A stretch of DNA of 38,736 nucleotides, taken from Pseudomonadota bacterium. Lineage in GTDB: Bacteria; Pseudomonadota; Gammaproteobacteria; Ga0077536. The notes under the pieces are model-generated. The model saw only the letters and a program-made list of their open reading frames with translations, was not told where the DNA came from and did no database searches. Made by a program: the position numbers and the translations under genes. The stretch is taken from contig JAQCEL010000011.1 of NCBI GenBank assembly GCA_027618655.1, positions 1 through 38,736 of the forward strand, in the 5' to 3' direction. This document shows, one piece after another, positions 16,727-29,554 of this stretch. Numbering within the stretch: position 1 is the first letter of the stretch; each line of letters begins with the position of its first letter.

Positions 16727-17883
16727 AGTCGGTTCATGGTCGATACCAAAGTATCGACTAGTCCTTCAATGTCTTCGGGTTTGTGTGCGGCGGAGATACA
16801 TAAGCGCAAGCGGGAAGTTCCGGGCGGGACTGTCGGCGGTCTAATTGCGCGAACGTAAAAGCCGTTTGCTCGCAGTTGCTCGGCGACGAATAAAGCGTTC
16901 GAATCGGAACCGATAATGACTGGTTGGATCGGAGAATTGGAGTTTAAGAGTGGCAAGTTTTTCGACAACGCACGGAACTTGGTGACGTTCGTGAACAATC
17001 TCTGATGGATTGATTTATCGGTTTCCAGCAGTTCAAGCGAGGCTAAGGTTGCAGCGGCTATCATTGGAGGCGGTGCGGTATCGTAGATAAACGTTCGTCC
17101 TCTTTGAATAAGCGCGTCGATTAAAGATCCCGAACCAACCACCGCCGCACCCGAGGTTCCGAGTGCTTTGCCGAATGTAACGATTTGAATCGGCAACTCT
17201 GCCTGGCTAAGGCTACATGCTGCGGCAGCGCCGCGACCTCCGGCGAGTACGCCAAAGCCGTGGGCGTCGTCTCCGATTACGGTCGCGTTGTATTTACTTG
17301 CTAGTGCTGCGATCTCTTGGAGGGGCGCTAGATCGCCGTCCATGCTAAATAAGGTATCGGTGATAATCCAGGGACATGGATTTTCGCAAGCCTTTAGACC
17401 GTCTTCTAAATCCTTGGTATCGACGTGGCGATAGCGTGTGTAGCTAGCTTTTGTAAGGCTGATAGCATCAATGAGTGACGCGTGGTTGAGTTCGTCAGAG
17501 AAAACATGATCGGTTCGCTTGATGAGCGCGCTAGCGACACCGAGATTCGCTAAATATCCGGATGAGAACAGTAACGCGCGCTCGCGCTTCATGAACGAAG
17601 CCAATCGCTGTTCTAACGCTTCGTGCACGGAACTGCGGCCTGACAGTAACGCGGAGGCGCCACTTCCGACGCCGTGGGTTAGTGCGGCAGCGTAGGCAGC
17701 TTCCGTGAGATTTGGATGAGAACTCAATCCGAGGTAGTCGTTGCTCGTGAAATTGAGATACTCCGTGTCGTTGATGGTGATCAGCCGGCCCTGACCGCTT
17801 GTCGTCGACTCTAAGGTTCTATGGCGATCGTTGCTTTTTGTCTCCTCTATGATGGACGTTATCCGTTGCTCTAACGCGCTCAT
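16723..17883 (-). CDS. bioF: 8-amino-7-oxononanoate synthase
   Basis: PLP-dependent enzyme that condenses pimeloyl-ACP with alanine to give the first intermediate carrying the biotin carbon skeleton. The 386 residues show the family pattern: LNFTSNDYLGLSSHP near 45, GSGASALLSGRSSVHEALE, the DDAHGFGVLAG aspartate/histidine region, and the PLP-binding lysine in VTFGKALGTSGAAVVG (near residue 240). The length is normal. It starts 18 bases after the bioB stop and overlaps bioC by 4 bases, so the four bio genes form one tight operon. Confidence 0.97.
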   Translation of the reverse strand: MSALEQRITSIIEETKSNDRHRTLESTTSGQGRLITINDTEYLNFTSNDYLGLSSHPNLTEAAYAAALTHGVGSGASALLSGRSSVHEALEQRLASFMKRERALLFSSGYLANLGVASALIKRTDHVFSDELNHASLIDAISLTKASYTRYRHVDTKDLEDGLKACENPCPWIITDTLFSMDGDLAPLQEIAALASKYNATVIGDDAHGFGVLAGGRGAAAACSLSQAELPIQIVTFGKALGTSGAAVVGSGSLIDALIQRGRTFIYDTAPPPMIAAATLASLELLETDKSIHQRLFTNVTKFRALSKNLPLLNSNSPIQPVIIGSDSNALFVAEQLRANGFYVRAIRPPTVPPGTSRLRLCISAAHKPEDIEGLVDTLVSTMNRL

Positions 17884-17901
17884 GGTAGTCTTCGATGAGC
17901 G

Positions 17902-18894
17902 CTAAAACGAGGTCGCGTTGATACCAAGTTTTTTGAATAGTGCGCGATCGAGGTCGGCTGCTGGATTAGGTGTTGTAAGGAGTTGTTCGCCGTAAAAAAT
18001 TGAGTTTGCGCCTGCGAAAAAGCATAGCGCTTGCGCTGCTTCGTCCAACCCCTCACGCCCGGCTGACAGACGCACATAAGACTTTGGCATCATGATCCGC
18101 GCGGCGGCGACCATTCGCACCATATCCAATGGGTCGACACTTGACGATTCTTCTAACGGGGTTCCTGCAACTTTTACGAGTAAGTTGATAGGCACGCTTT
18201 CCGGTGCTTGCGGAAGGTTAGCGAGGCTCATTAAGAGGCCCGCGCGATCGCTCAGCGTCTCGCCTAAACCGATAATTCCTCCACAACAGACGTTGATCCC
18301 GGCCGCACGAACATGGTCTATGGTATCTAGCCGGTCCTCGTACGTCCGTGTCGTGATAATTTCGCCGTAGAATTCTGGAGACGTATCTAAATTATGGTTG
18401 TAGTAGTCCAATCCGGCTTCTTTTAGACGGGTTGCTTGCTCGGATTTCAACATACCTAATGTGACGCATGATTCCAGTCCGAGTTCTTTCACAACTTCGA
18501 TTAGCGCGATTACTTTATCGAGGTCTCGATCTTTTGGTGAGCGCCAGGCAGCGCCCATGCAGAAACGCGTCGCCCCTTTCGCCTTTGCAGTTTTGGCTGC
18601 GTTACGAACTACTTCGATATCTAGTAACGGTTCTGATTCGACGGCGGTGTCGTAGCGGGCACTTTGAGGGCAATAAGCGCAATCTTCCGGGCAGCCTCCG
18701 GATTTAATGTTTAAAAGGGTGCTAAGTTGGACTTCGTTGGGATCGAAATTGCTGCGGTGGACACTATGCGCAGTAAAAAGCAGATCGCTTAGCGGTTGTT
18801 CGAGTAAACCTATGACTTCGCGGCGATCCCAGATTTTCTTAACGCCTGGCGCGGTCCTGTCATTCGTTGCTTGCGTACTTACGGCCGATGCCAT
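17902..18894 (-). CDS. bioB: Biotin synthase
   Basis: Radical-SAM enzyme that inserts sulfur into dethiobiotin to complete biotin. The 330 residues carry the radical-SAM cluster motif CPEDCAYC (C68, C72, C75) followed by PQSARY, then [26 protein letters not shown], and [17 protein letters not shown], all expected of BioB and its second iron-sulfur site. GGAG lies 9 bases before the ATG. It is first in the bio operon and divergent from comF across 45 bases, as in Pseudomonas-type genomes. I see no BirA-type operator (long palindrome with TTGTAAAC arms) in that space. Confidence 0.98.
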   Translation of the reverse strand: MASAVSTQATNDRTAPGVKKIWDRREVIGLLEQPLSDLLFTAHSVHRSNFDPNEVQLSTLLNIKSGGCPEDCAYCPQSARYDTAVESEPLLDIEVVRNAAKTAKAKGATRFCMGAAWRSPKDRDLDKVIALIEVVKELGLESCVTLGMLKSEQATRLKEAGLDYYNHNLDTSPEFYGEIITTRTYEDRLDTIDHVRAAGINVCCGGIIGLGETLSDRAGLLMSLANLPQAPESVPINLLVKVAGTPLEESSSVDPLDMVRMVAAARIMMPKSYVRLSAGREGLDEAAQALCFFAGANSIFYGEQLLTTPNPAADLDRALFKKLGINATSF

Positions 18895-18921
18895 ACGGTA
18901 AATCTCCAGAAATGGTGGAAT

Positions 18922-18941
18922 ATTCGATAAGGAAATCGAAT
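18922..18941 (+). promoter_or_regulatory. Hairpin enclosing the comF ribosome site and start codon
   Basis: ATTCGAT, loop AAGGAA, ATCGAAT: a perfect 7-bp inverted repeat. The loop holds the comF Shine-Dalgarno sequence and the second arm runs into its ATG (18940). In mRNA this could limit initiation, giving weak or conditional translation. It may also be chance in a short AT-rich space. Confidence 0.4.
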
Positions 18942-19644
18942 GCGGAAAATTAGTTTGCTCCTGTCGAGTCTAGTCGACCCTATTAAACGCGACAACTGGT
19001 TAGTTAATACCCAGCAGTCCTTGGTTCGAACTGTTACGCTCGAGACCCGATGCCTGTTTTGCGCGTCAAGTGGCGCCGAGCACGGTATCTGCGCTGCCTG
19101 TGAGGCTGATTTGCCGTGGCGAAGGATCCCGTGGAATAAACGCCTTCCTTACGTTGATGAAGTTTTCGCTTGTTTCAATTTCGCTTATCCGATCCGACAA
19201 CTGATTCATCGAGTTAAATATGGACGAGATATTGCGTGCGCGGCTTTGCTTGGCCGGCTCGCGGCGCAGCGCTTGTTCGAGCGTAATAGTGTGCCAGACG
19301 ATTCAACGATCTTCCCTGTTCCACAGACCCGTCGTCGCATCATGCGACGCGGATTTAATCACGCTGTTGAAATCGCGCTACTCCTAGCACGTCAATTTTC
19401 CTTGCCTATAGATGTAGTTAGTATTTACAAACTAAAATCCGGGCCCGCACAACCAACCCTGAACGCGGCGCAGCGCAGGACGAACATTCAAGGTTCATTT
19501 GCGTTTCGCGAGCGTCTAAAGATCCATACCGCGGTTATCGTAGACGACGTGATCACAACCGGCGCGACCGCGTCAGCAATGGCGCATACGCTCCGCTTGG
19601 CCGGTGCAAAGCGGGTAGTTGTTTGGTCGATCGCTGCGGCGTAG
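18940..19644 (+). CDS. comF: ComF-family amidophosphoribosyltransferase-like protein
   Basis: Double-zinc-ribbon/phosphoribosyltransferase-fold protein; ComF/GntX homologues are linked to DNA uptake for competence or growth on DNA. The 234 residues start with a short variable region, then a cysteine cluster [23 protein letters not shown] (zinc ribbon, about 38-60). Next comes [18 protein letters not shown], then [17 protein letters not shown] and [12 protein letters not shown], and the PRPP-binding loop [13 protein letters not shown] near 199-211. All family landmarks are present. It is divergent from bioB and convergent with gyrB, whose stop lies 4 bases away. A small hairpin covers its start. 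Confidence 0.93.
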   Translation: MRKISLLLSSLVDPIKRDNWLVNTQQSLVRTVTLETRCLFCASSGAEHGICAACEADLPWRRIPWNKRLPYVDEVFACFNFAYPIRQLIHRVKYGRDIACAALLGRLAAQRLFERNSVPDDSTIFPVPQTRRRIMRRGFNHAVEIALLLARQFSLPIDVVSIYKLKSGPAQPTLNAAQRRTNIQGSFAFRERLKIHTAVIVDDVITTGATASAMAHTLRLAGAKRVVVWSIAAA

Positions 19645-19648
19645 ATTG

Positions 19649-23156
<3,508 letters not shown>

Positions 23157-23173
23157 GTTAAAAATCCCGTCTG

Positions 23174-24277
23174 CTAGAGCCTCATAGGCATAATGACATA
23201 TCGCGCCATTTCATCATCTGGATCTTGAATTAGGCAACTACTATTCGAATCGATAAAATCCACTCTAACTTTCGGACATTTTAAAACTGATAGGACATCG
23301 AGTAAGTAGGAGACATTAAAGCCAATCTCTAGCTCATCCCCGCTGTATTCCACTTCTATTTCCTCTTCCGCTTCCTCCTGTTCAGGATTATGTGCAATCG
23401 CTTTTAATTGATCTTTGCTCAGTACTATCCGAACGCCACGAAACTTTTCATTAGATAAAATGGATGCTCTCGCTAACCCGGCTTTCAAAGTTTCTCTGTC
23501 AGCAAACACCTTTTTTTCACCAGCTCTTGGTATAACCCGTTCATAATCAGGGAATCTTCCGTCGACCAGTTTCGTCGTCAACACATGCTTCGGCGCCGTC
23601 ATTTTTAAGTGGTTGGCACCAATTGTTATTTTCATAGGATCATCTGGACTGCCAAGCATGCGCATGATTTCGACGACGCCCTTACGCGGAACAATAATTT
23701 GACGCGCTTCTAGTTCCTTTGTTTCAACACTTCTATCACACAACGCTAAACGGTGACCGTCGGTTGCGACAGTCCTAATCATTCCGGCATTTAATTCAAA
23801 CAGTAAACCGTTTAAGTAATATCGGACGTCTTGATGGGCCATCGCAAATTGCGTGCCTTCAACTAGTGCACTTAAGGTACTGCTCCGCAATTCTATTTCC
23901 GCAAATGGTTCAAATGAACCGATACTGGGGAACTCGGCTGATGGCTGGGACGTCAGTAAAAAACGACTGCGGCCAGACTGAATTTTTACTTTCTCTTCTT
24001 GGATCGCAAAGTTAACAACTGCCTGTCCCGGAAGTGCTCGGCAAATATCTAGAAATTTCCTAGCAGGAACTGTGACCGTACCCGCTTGCTCTGTTGTCGC
24101 CTGAAGCTTTACGACGATCTCGACTTCCATATCAGTCGCAGTTAGCGTTACCTCCCCGCCTTCCTCAGCATTAATCAGAACATTGCCTAAGATTGGTAAC
24201 GTTTGGCGACGTTCAACTACGTTATTGATGGCTTGGAGTGGTGCTAAAAGCTCATCTCTATTAATAGTAAGTTTCAT
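23174..24277 (-). CDS. dnaN: DNA polymerase III sliding clamp (beta subunit)
   Basis: Ring-shaped processivity clamp that tethers polymerase III and many other proteins to DNA. It has 367 residues, the family length, with three clamp domains: the start MKLTINRDELLAPLQAINNVVERRQTLPILGN, the middle YYLNGLLFELNAGMIRTVATDGHRLALCD, and the C-terminal ending YVIMPMRL that forms the partner-binding pocket. A short acidic stretch (EQEEAEEEIEVE) replaces a loop in domain three. It follows dnaA after 191 bases that hold DnaA boxes, and recF begins 17 bases after its stop. Confidence 0.98.
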   Translation of the reverse strand: MKLTINRDELLAPLQAINNVVERRQTLPILGNVLINAEEGGEVTLTATDMEVEIVVKLQATTEQAGTVTVPARKFLDICRALPGQAVVNFAIQEEKVKIQSGRSRFLLTSQPSAEFPSIGSFEPFAEIELRSSTLSALVEGTQFAMAHQDVRYYLNGLLFELNAGMIRTVATDGHRLALCDRSVETKELEARQIIVPRKGVVEIMRMLGSPDDPMKITIGANHLKMTAPKHVLTTKLVDGRFPDYERVIPRAGEKKVFADRETLKAGLARASILSNEKFRGVRIVLSKDQLKAIAHNPEQEEAEEEIEVEYSGDELEIGFNVSYLLDVLSVLKCPKVRVDFIDSNSSCLIQDPDDEMARYVIMPMRL

Positions 24278-24468
24278 ATGGTTATTACCAATAGTTGTTG
24301 TTATTAGACTCGGCAGATCTGGTGGGAACTACAAATATTGATTTATTTTTCAATCTGTTGCAGCAACTACAACTTCGGTATACTAGAGGAATCATTGGTC
24401 TTCTTGCCTGTGTATAGATTGTGGGTAAAGTAGCGCCACTATTTCTCGAACCAGTTATCCACAAGGTA
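24278..24468. other. dnaA-dnaN intergenic region with DnaA boxes (oriC candidate)
   Basis: No gene in 191 bases. It contains a perfect DnaA box TTATCCACA (24455-24463) and two near matches on the other strand just left of it, read as TTACCCACA and CTATACACA. Beyond these is an AT-rich stretch around 24330-24360 and a small palindrome GTTGCAGCAAC (24357-24367). This combination suits an origin or a DnaA-controlled dnaN promoter. One further perfect box lies on the other side of dnaA, so the functional origin may include both intergenic regions, as in Pseudomonas. The boxes are seen; origin function is inferred. Confidence 0.5.
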
Positions 24469-25815
24469 CTAAGTTGTTAGTATCCGTTCTAGATTTACAA
24501 AATCTTCGTTGATACGCGGCTCACTCCGCCTTAAGTCTGTAATCTTCCTGCATGCATGGATCACGGTTGTATGATCGCGTCCGCCAAACGCATCACCGAT
24601 TTCTGGCAAGCTATGGTTAGTTAATTCCTTCGCTAAAGCCATTGCAATCTGTCGGGGTCTTGCGATCGATCGAGTCCGTCGCTTGGACAATAAGTCGGCC
24701 ACTCGCATTTTGTAATACTCAGCAACTGTCTTCTGTATATTCTCCATACTCACCATCTTGTCCTGTAGTGCTACGAGATCTTTTAACGCATGTTTCGCAA
24801 AGTCGAGAGATATCGATTCTCCTGTAAAGTGAGCGTTCGCTACCAGTCTATGCAAGGCTCCTTCTAATTCACGGACGTTCGACTTAAAGCGTTTAGCGAC
24901 AAAAAATGCCACCTCGTCAGGTATTGAAATCCCTGCTTGAATGGCTTTGCTTTTTAAAATGGCGACCCTCGTCTCCAGTTCAGGGGGTTCAATTGCGACC
25001 GTGAGTCCCCATCCAAACCGTGATTTAAGACGCTCTTCCACGCCAGAAACTTCTTTCGGGTATCGATCACAGGTCAGAATGATTTGCTGTTGACCTTCAA
25101 GCAAGGCGTTAAAGGTATGGAAAAACTCCTCTTGAGATCTCTCCTTCCCGGCGAAGAATTGAATGTCGTCGATGAGCAAAGCGTCCACTGACCGATAAAA
25201 TCGCTTGAATTCATTGATAGTGTTGTGCTGCAGGCCTTTTACCATATCCGCAACAAACCGTTCCGAATGTAAATACACAACGTTAGCGTTTGGACGACCT
25301 TCAAGAACCATGTTTCCCACCGCGTGCATCAAATGGGTTTTCCCTAAGCCAACGCCACCACAGATAAACAACGGATTATAGGCTTTACCGGGATTTTCAG
25401 CGATTTGCAAAGAAGCAGCGCGAGCTAGCTGGTTCGACTTTCCTTCGACAAAATTATTAAAAGTAAAATCGCTTTTCAGGCGATTTACCATCTTCGAGCT
25501 CCGCACAGGACGCTCGACGGGTGTTGTTAACTCTGGTTTGCTAAGCTCCAGTTTTTCAGCGCCCAATGTTGCTTCCGCCCCCACCGAAAACGATATGAGA
25601 ATCGCCTGATCAGGGGAGATTTCCTTTAAGAGACTTTCGATCCGAACGGAATATTTATCCCTGATCCAATCTAAAACGAATCGGTTCGGCGCAAAAAGCT
25701 CGAGTTTGTTCAGATTTTCGACAACGTGAAGTGGTCGAATCCACGTGTTGTATTGTTGCGAGGTCAACTCTGCTTCGAGTTGTTTTAGGCATCTTTGCCA
25801 AACTACCGGGTTCAA
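24469..25815 (-). CDS. dnaA: Chromosomal replication initiator protein DnaA
   Basis: AAA+ ATPase that binds DnaA boxes and opens oriC. The 448 residues show domain I ([26 protein letters not shown]), a short linker (about 85-110), the AAA+ core with P-loop GGVGLGKTH (153-161) and Walker [26 protein letters not shown], and the C-terminal DNA-binding helix with the signature [15 protein letters not shown]. It starts with TTG at 25815, with AAAGG about 10 bases before; the domain I alignment makes an earlier start unlikely. It heads the leftward dnaA-dnaN-recF-gyrB series and is divergent from rpmH. Confidence 0.98.
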   Translation of the reverse strand: MNPVVWQRCLKQLEAELTSQQYNTWIRPLHVVENLNKLELFAPNRFVLDWIRDKYSVRIESLLKEISPDQAILISFSVGAEATLGAEKLELSKPELTTPVERPVRSSKMVNRLKSDFTFNNFVEGKSNQLARAASLQIAENPGKAYNPLFICGGVGLGKTHLMHAVGNMVLEGRPNANVVYLHSERFVADMVKGLQHNTINEFKRFYRSVDALLIDDIQFFAGKERSQEEFFHTFNALLEGQQQIILTCDRYPKEVSGVEERLKSRFGWGLTVAIEPPELETRVAILKSKAIQAGISIPDEVAFFVAKRFKSNVRELEGALHRLVANAHFTGESISLDFAKHALKDLVALQDKMVSMENIQKTVAEYYKMRVADLLSKRRTRSIARPRQIAMALAKELTNHSLPEIGDAFGGRDHTTVIHACRKITDLRRSEPRINEDFVNLERILTT

Positions 25816-25881
25816 GTGAAGATACCTTTGGCTTAAGCTTGATAACGCGAGGACCCGCGAGTCTACGCTTCCTGACCCACG

Positions 25882-25890
25882 TTATCCACA
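25882..25890 (+). promoter_or_regulatory. DnaA box between dnaA and rpmH
   Basis: TTATCCACA, a perfect DnaA-box consensus, 67 bases upstream of the dnaA start and 23 bases before the rpmH promoter. It probably takes part in DnaA autoregulation or in origin function. It is the only perfect box I see in this intergenic region. Confidence 0.8.
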
Positions 25891-25912
25891 GTCCCATCCG
25901 CGCCTTCTTAAA

Positions 25913-25942
25913 TTGACAGCACCGAAACCCTAAGCGTACAAT
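25913..25942 (+). promoter_or_regulatory. Sigma70 promoter for rpmH-rnpA
   Basis: TTGACA (25913-25918), 18-base spacer, TACAAT (25937-25942). The -35 is perfect and the -10 differs from consensus by one base. It sits 64 bases before the rpmH ATG and points rightward. This agrees with a strong promoter for a ribosomal protein gene. The leader after it has no obvious ribosome site. Confidence 0.8.
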
Positions 25943-26005
25943 CGCTCCCCCTCGGGTACCCCAGACCCCTTAAACGCAAAAGCAAAAAATCACTCGGTTC
26001 AAGTC

Positions 26006-26143
26006 ATGAAAAGAACATTTCAACCCAGCAGACTAAAACGCGCGCGCGCACACGGGTTCCGTGCACGGATGGCGACCAAAGCGGGACGTCGAGTTTTAAA
26101 AGCAAGACGCGCAAAAGGAAGAGCACGCCTCACGCCAGACTAA
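26006..26143 (+). CDS. rpmH: Large ribosomal subunit protein bL34
   Basis: Forty-five residues starting [18 protein letters not shown] and continuing [20 protein letters not shown] with the ending RARLTPD. This is a complete, highly basic L34 protein, the smallest of the large ribosomal subunit. The conserved MKRTFQPS start fixes the ATG even though no good Shine-Dalgarno sequence precedes it. A strong promoter is 64 bases upstream, and rnpA begins 9 bases after the stop, the normal rpmH-rnpA order next to dnaA. Confidence 0.98.
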   Translation: MKRTFQPSRLKRARAHGFRARMATKAGRRVLKARRAKGRARLTPD

Positions 26144-26152
26144 CGCGGTCCG

Positions 26153-26500
26153 TTGCCTCATACTCGGCAATTTTTCCCCAAAACACTTCGGCTGAAAAAA
26201 CCGGTAGAATTCACAAACGCTTTCGCGTCCGGAAAAAAGTACCGAAGTCGTGCTTTCACGATCACGGTCACAGCAAACCAGTTAACACATCCTCGTTTAG
26301 GTCTTGCAATAAGTAGAAGAGCAGCCGCCAAAGCCGTTGATCGAAACCGAATTAAAAGAATAGTTAGAGAAAGCTTCCGGTGTAACGCGAGCACGCTCAG
26401 ATCAATTGACATCGTGGTTCAAGCAACTCTAGCCACAAGCACGCAATCGTCGCAATCTCTGTCTCTCGAACTATCCGATTTATGGGTTAAGTTGACCTAA
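26153..26500 (+). CDS. rnpA: Ribonuclease P protein component
   Basis: Protein subunit that helps the RNase P RNA mature tRNA 5' ends. The 115 residues hold the RNR signature RNRIKRIVRESFR (64-76) after the alternating strand region SRAFTITVTANQLTHPRLGLAISRR. It starts with TTG at 26153, 9 bases after rpmH. The usual next gene, yidD, is absent: only 49 bases separate rnpA from yidC and they cannot encode it. Confidence 0.95.
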   Translation: MPHTRQFFPKTLRLKKPVEFTNAFASGKKYRSRAFTITVTANQLTHPRLGLAISRRAAAKAVDRNRIKRIVRESFRCNASTLRSIDIVVQATLATSTQSSQSLSLELSDLWVKLT

Positions 26501-26549
26501 GGCTCCTAATCAACGACGACCACCAACTCCAATAGCGGAACGTTAAAAA

Positions 26550-28193
26550 ATGGACAATATTCGTTTATTCCTGGTCATCGCGCTATCTCTAACCGCGATG
26601 ATGCTATGGGAAGCGTGGCAGCGCGATTACAACGTGACCAATACAGAGCAACAAGCACTCGGCAACAACCCTGCAAATTTTTCCGAATCCCCGCCTATCA
26701 CAGAGAGTGTCGATCCAGCTAGACCATCACTTCCTTCACCAACTTCTTTAGCGTTTGAGCCGTCAGCAGATTCTCTAAAAACGGTATCCGTGTCTACGGA
26801 TATTTACGACATTAAAATTAACTTACTAGGCGGTGGCATCTCTCAAGCTTCGCTTAAGAATTACCCAGTAACTGTGAAAGCGCCGGAGGACCATTTTGCG
26901 CTTCTCGATCAATCGGAATCAAGATTTTTTATCCATCAGGGTGGCATTAAGGGAAGTTCCGAATCGCCAGATCATCGTTCTAACTTTTCTGCAAGCAGAG
27001 CAGAATTCCGTTTAGCCGATGGCAGCGACGATTTAATAGTCGATTTAGATTGGACCTCGACGTCTAATCTTCATGTAACGAAACGCTATATATTTAAGCG
27101 CTCAAGTTACCTAATAAACATTGAGTACATCGTAAAAAACGCATCTGACGAGCAATGGAACGGACGAATTTACGAACAACTACAACGAACGAAACCACTT
27201 TCTAAAAGAAGCCTCGTCTACACGTTTACTGGTGCTGCGTTATCGACTCCAGAAAAACGCTATGAAAAATTCGACTTCGATGATCTCGAAGACGCCCCGC
27301 TTAACACTGAGGTCGTAACGGGTTGGGTCGGAATACTCGAACATTATTTCGTCAGCGCATTGATTCCACCTCAAGAAAATTTAAGCCATTTCTATTCGCT
27401 GATCATCGATAAGGATCGCTACGCCGTGGGCTATTGGGGACCCAGCCAAGCCGTCGCAATCGGTGACACTGCAAACTTCAAATCGTCGATATATATCGGA
27501 CCGAAACTCCAAGAAGTTCTGCACGACGTAACGCCAGGGCTGGAACTCACCGTCGATTTTGGCGTGCTTTGGTTCATCGCGAAACCACTGTTCGTCACGC
27601 TTCAGTTTATCAAAGACCTCACGGGAAATTGGGGCTGGGCGATTATTCTCCTAACAATGCTGCTTAAACTCGGTTTTTATCCGTTATCCGCAGCAGGCTA
27701 TCGATCGATGGCTAACATGAGAAAAGTTCAACCGAAAATGCTTGCAATAAAAGAACGTCACGGCGGCGATCGTACGCGAATGAATCAAGCCATGATGGAG
27801 CTCTACAAGGAAGAAAAAATCAACCCACTTGGTGGCTGTTTGCCGATCATTGTGCAAATCCCCGTGTTTATCTCCTTATATTGGGTGCTCTTAGAAAGCG
27901 TGGAGCTACGCCAAGCACCATTTGCATTATGGCTGCAGGACTTATCGTCTAAAGATCCAATGTATGTCTTACCGCTCATCATGGGCGTAAGCATGTGGTT
28001 CCAACAAAAGCTGAACCCCGCTCCTATCGACCCTGTCCAACAAAAAGTAATGCAAATTCTGCCATTCGCATTTACGATTTTTTTCATGTTCTTTCCTTCG
28101 GGACTCGTGTTGTATTGGGTAGTTAACAACGTATTATCGATCGCGCAACAGTGGAGCATCACTCGTAGTATTGAGAACGCAACGAAGAAATAG
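26550..28193 (+). CDS. yidC: Membrane protein insertase YidC
   Basis: Inserts membrane proteins alone or with SecYEG. The 547 residues match the Gram-negative form: a first membrane helix (LFLVIALSLTAMMLWEAW), a large periplasmic beta domain (about 60-340), then five C-terminal helices. These contain GNWGWAIILLTMLLKLGFYPLSAAGYRSMANMRKVQPK, GGCLPIIVQIPVFISLYWVL and LPFAFTIFFMFFPSGLVLYWVVNNVLSIAQQW. The hydrophilic-groove arginine is in the AAGYRSMA region. mnmE follows 24 bases later, the standard order. Confidence 0.98.
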   Translation: MDNIRLFLVIALSLTAMMLWEAWQRDYNVTNTEQQALGNNPANFSESPPITESVDPARPSLPSPTSLAFEPSADSLKTVSVSTDIYDIKINLLGGGISQASLKNYPVTVKAPEDHFALLDQSESRFFIHQGGIKGSSESPDHRSNFSASRAEFRLADGSDDLIVDLDWTSTSNLHVTKRYIFKRSSYLINIEYIVKNASDEQWNGRIYEQLQRTKPLSKRSLVYTFTGAALSTPEKRYEKFDFDDLEDAPLNTEVVTGWVGILEHYFVSALIPPQENLSHFYSLIIDKDRYAVGYWGPSQAVAIGDTANFKSSIYIGPKLQEVLHDVTPGLELTVDFGVLWFIAKPLFVTLQFIKDLTGNWGWAIILLTMLLKLGFYPLSAAGYRSMANMRKVQPKMLAIKERHGGDRTRMNQAMMELYKEEKINPLGGCLPIIVQIPVFISLYWVLLESVELRQAPFALWLQDLSSKDPMYVLPLIMGVSMWFQQKLNPAPIDPVQQKVMQILPFAFTIFFMFFPSGLVLYWVVNNVLSIAQQWSITRSIENATKK

Positions 28194-28217
28194 AGTCTTA
28201 AAACGCAAGGTTTACTG

Positions 28218-29549
28218 GTGCAGTTTCACGATCCAATCGCAGCAATTGCGACCCCAATGGGTCGCGGTGCGGTCGGCATCGTTAGGATCTCTGGAACTAA
28301 GTTAGACGCAATAGCGCATAAGTTGATCGGACCCTTACCGCCCGATCGAATCGCGACGCTACGGAGCGTTCGCGCAGGGGATGCGCAAACAATCGATCAA
28401 GCCCTCGTTATCTATTTCGCAGCACCGAGATCATTCACTGGCGAAGACGTACTAGAGATTCAAACTCACGGTGGTGTTGTCCAAACGCACGACGTCTTAA
28501 AAGCCGCGATCGACGCGGGTGCGCGCATGGCAGCAGCCGGCGAGTTCACCGAACGTGCTTACCTGAATGGAAAAGTCGATCTTATTCAGGCAGAAGCCAT
28601 TGCTGACCTCATTGAAAGTAGTTCGACGCGTGCAGCGCGTTTAGCGCTTAGTTCGTTGGTTGGCGAATTCTCGAAACACGTTCTAGCCTTCGCTGACAAA
28701 CTAAAATTCATTAGAATCCAACTAGAAGCTTATATCGACTTCCCCGACGAAGATATCTCACCAGCGGCGCTAACCACTTTAGTCGTCGCTACAACCGAGG
28801 TGCGCGACGATCTTCGAGCCCTACTCGCCAATGCCCATCGAGGTGCGCGCCTCAATTCTGGGGTCGACGTCGTGATAATTGGGCGCCCTAATGCAGGGAA
28901 ATCAACCCTGCTAAACGCATTAGCAGACGAGCAACGAGCAATCGTAACGAACGTCCCTGGTACCACGAGAGACGTCTTAACAGTTGATCTCAGCATAGAC
29001 GGCTTAGCTATTCGCGTTCACGATACGGCAGGAATACGTGATTCTTCGGATTTGATAGAACAAGAAGGCGTACGTCGCGCGAAACAAAAAATTGAGCAAT
29101 CCGATCTTGTGTTGTACGTCACCGATGCCGAGACGGACGAACTAATGGAATTCATCAGTACCATCAATATTCCAGTATTTACTGTACGCAATAAAATAGA
29201 TGTCGACGGGTTTGCACCTGCCAGTCAGAAAACCTCAGTTGGGGTTAACGTAAAATTGTCCGCAAAAAACTTAGACGGTATTGGTCTACTGCGCCGTGAA
29301 ATCTTAGATCACTTTAACCTTGCCGATCACAGCGATAATGTGGTGTTGGCGCGTGAGCGTCACCTCATCGCTTTGAAGATGGCTTTAGACGCGCTCGACT
29401 TTGACGCTGAAAAACTATTTCAAAGTGAACCCGAATTGGGAGCGGAACAACTACGCGTGGCGGGTCGTGCGCTCGGTGAGCTCACGGGCGAATATACAAA
29501 CGAGGAATTACTCGGCGATATCTTCTCTACCTTCTGTGTTGGAAAATAA
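28218..29549 (+). CDS. mnmE: tRNA modification GTPase MnmE
   Basis: With MnmG, installs the carboxymethylaminomethyl group on U34 of certain tRNAs. The 443 residues show the N-terminal formyl-THF-binding domain (DPIAAIATPMGRGAVGIVRISG), the helical domain with GEFTERAYLNGKVDLIQAEAIADLI, the G domain (P-loop GRPNAGKST 222-230, VPGTTRD, DTAGIRDSSDLIEQEGV, NKID), and the C-terminal FCVGK with its catalytic cysteine. It starts with GTG at 28218. mnmG does not follow; the gene is convergent with an unrelated gene six bases away, so the usual mnmE-mnmG-rsmG-parAB order is broken here. Confidence 0.98.
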   Translation: MQFHDPIAAIATPMGRGAVGIVRISGTKLDAIAHKLIGPLPPDRIATLRSVRAGDAQTIDQALVIYFAAPRSFTGEDVLEIQTHGGVVQTHDVLKAAIDAGARMAAAGEFTERAYLNGKVDLIQAEAIADLIESSSTRAARLALSSLVGEFSKHVLAFADKLKFIRIQLEAYIDFPDEDISPAALTTLVVATTEVRDDLRALLANAHRGARLNSGVDVVIIGRPNAGKSTLLNALADEQRAIVTNVPGTTRDVLTVDLSIDGLAIRVHDTAGIRDSSDLIEQEGVRRAKQKIEQSDLVLYVTDAETDELMEFISTINIPVFTVRNKIDVDGFAPASQKTSVGVNVKLSAKNLDGIGLLRREILDHFNLADHSDNVVLARERHLIALKMALDALDFDAEKLFQSEPELGAEQLRVAGRALGELTGEYTNEELLGDIFSTFCVGK

Positions 29550-29554
29550 GCCTC

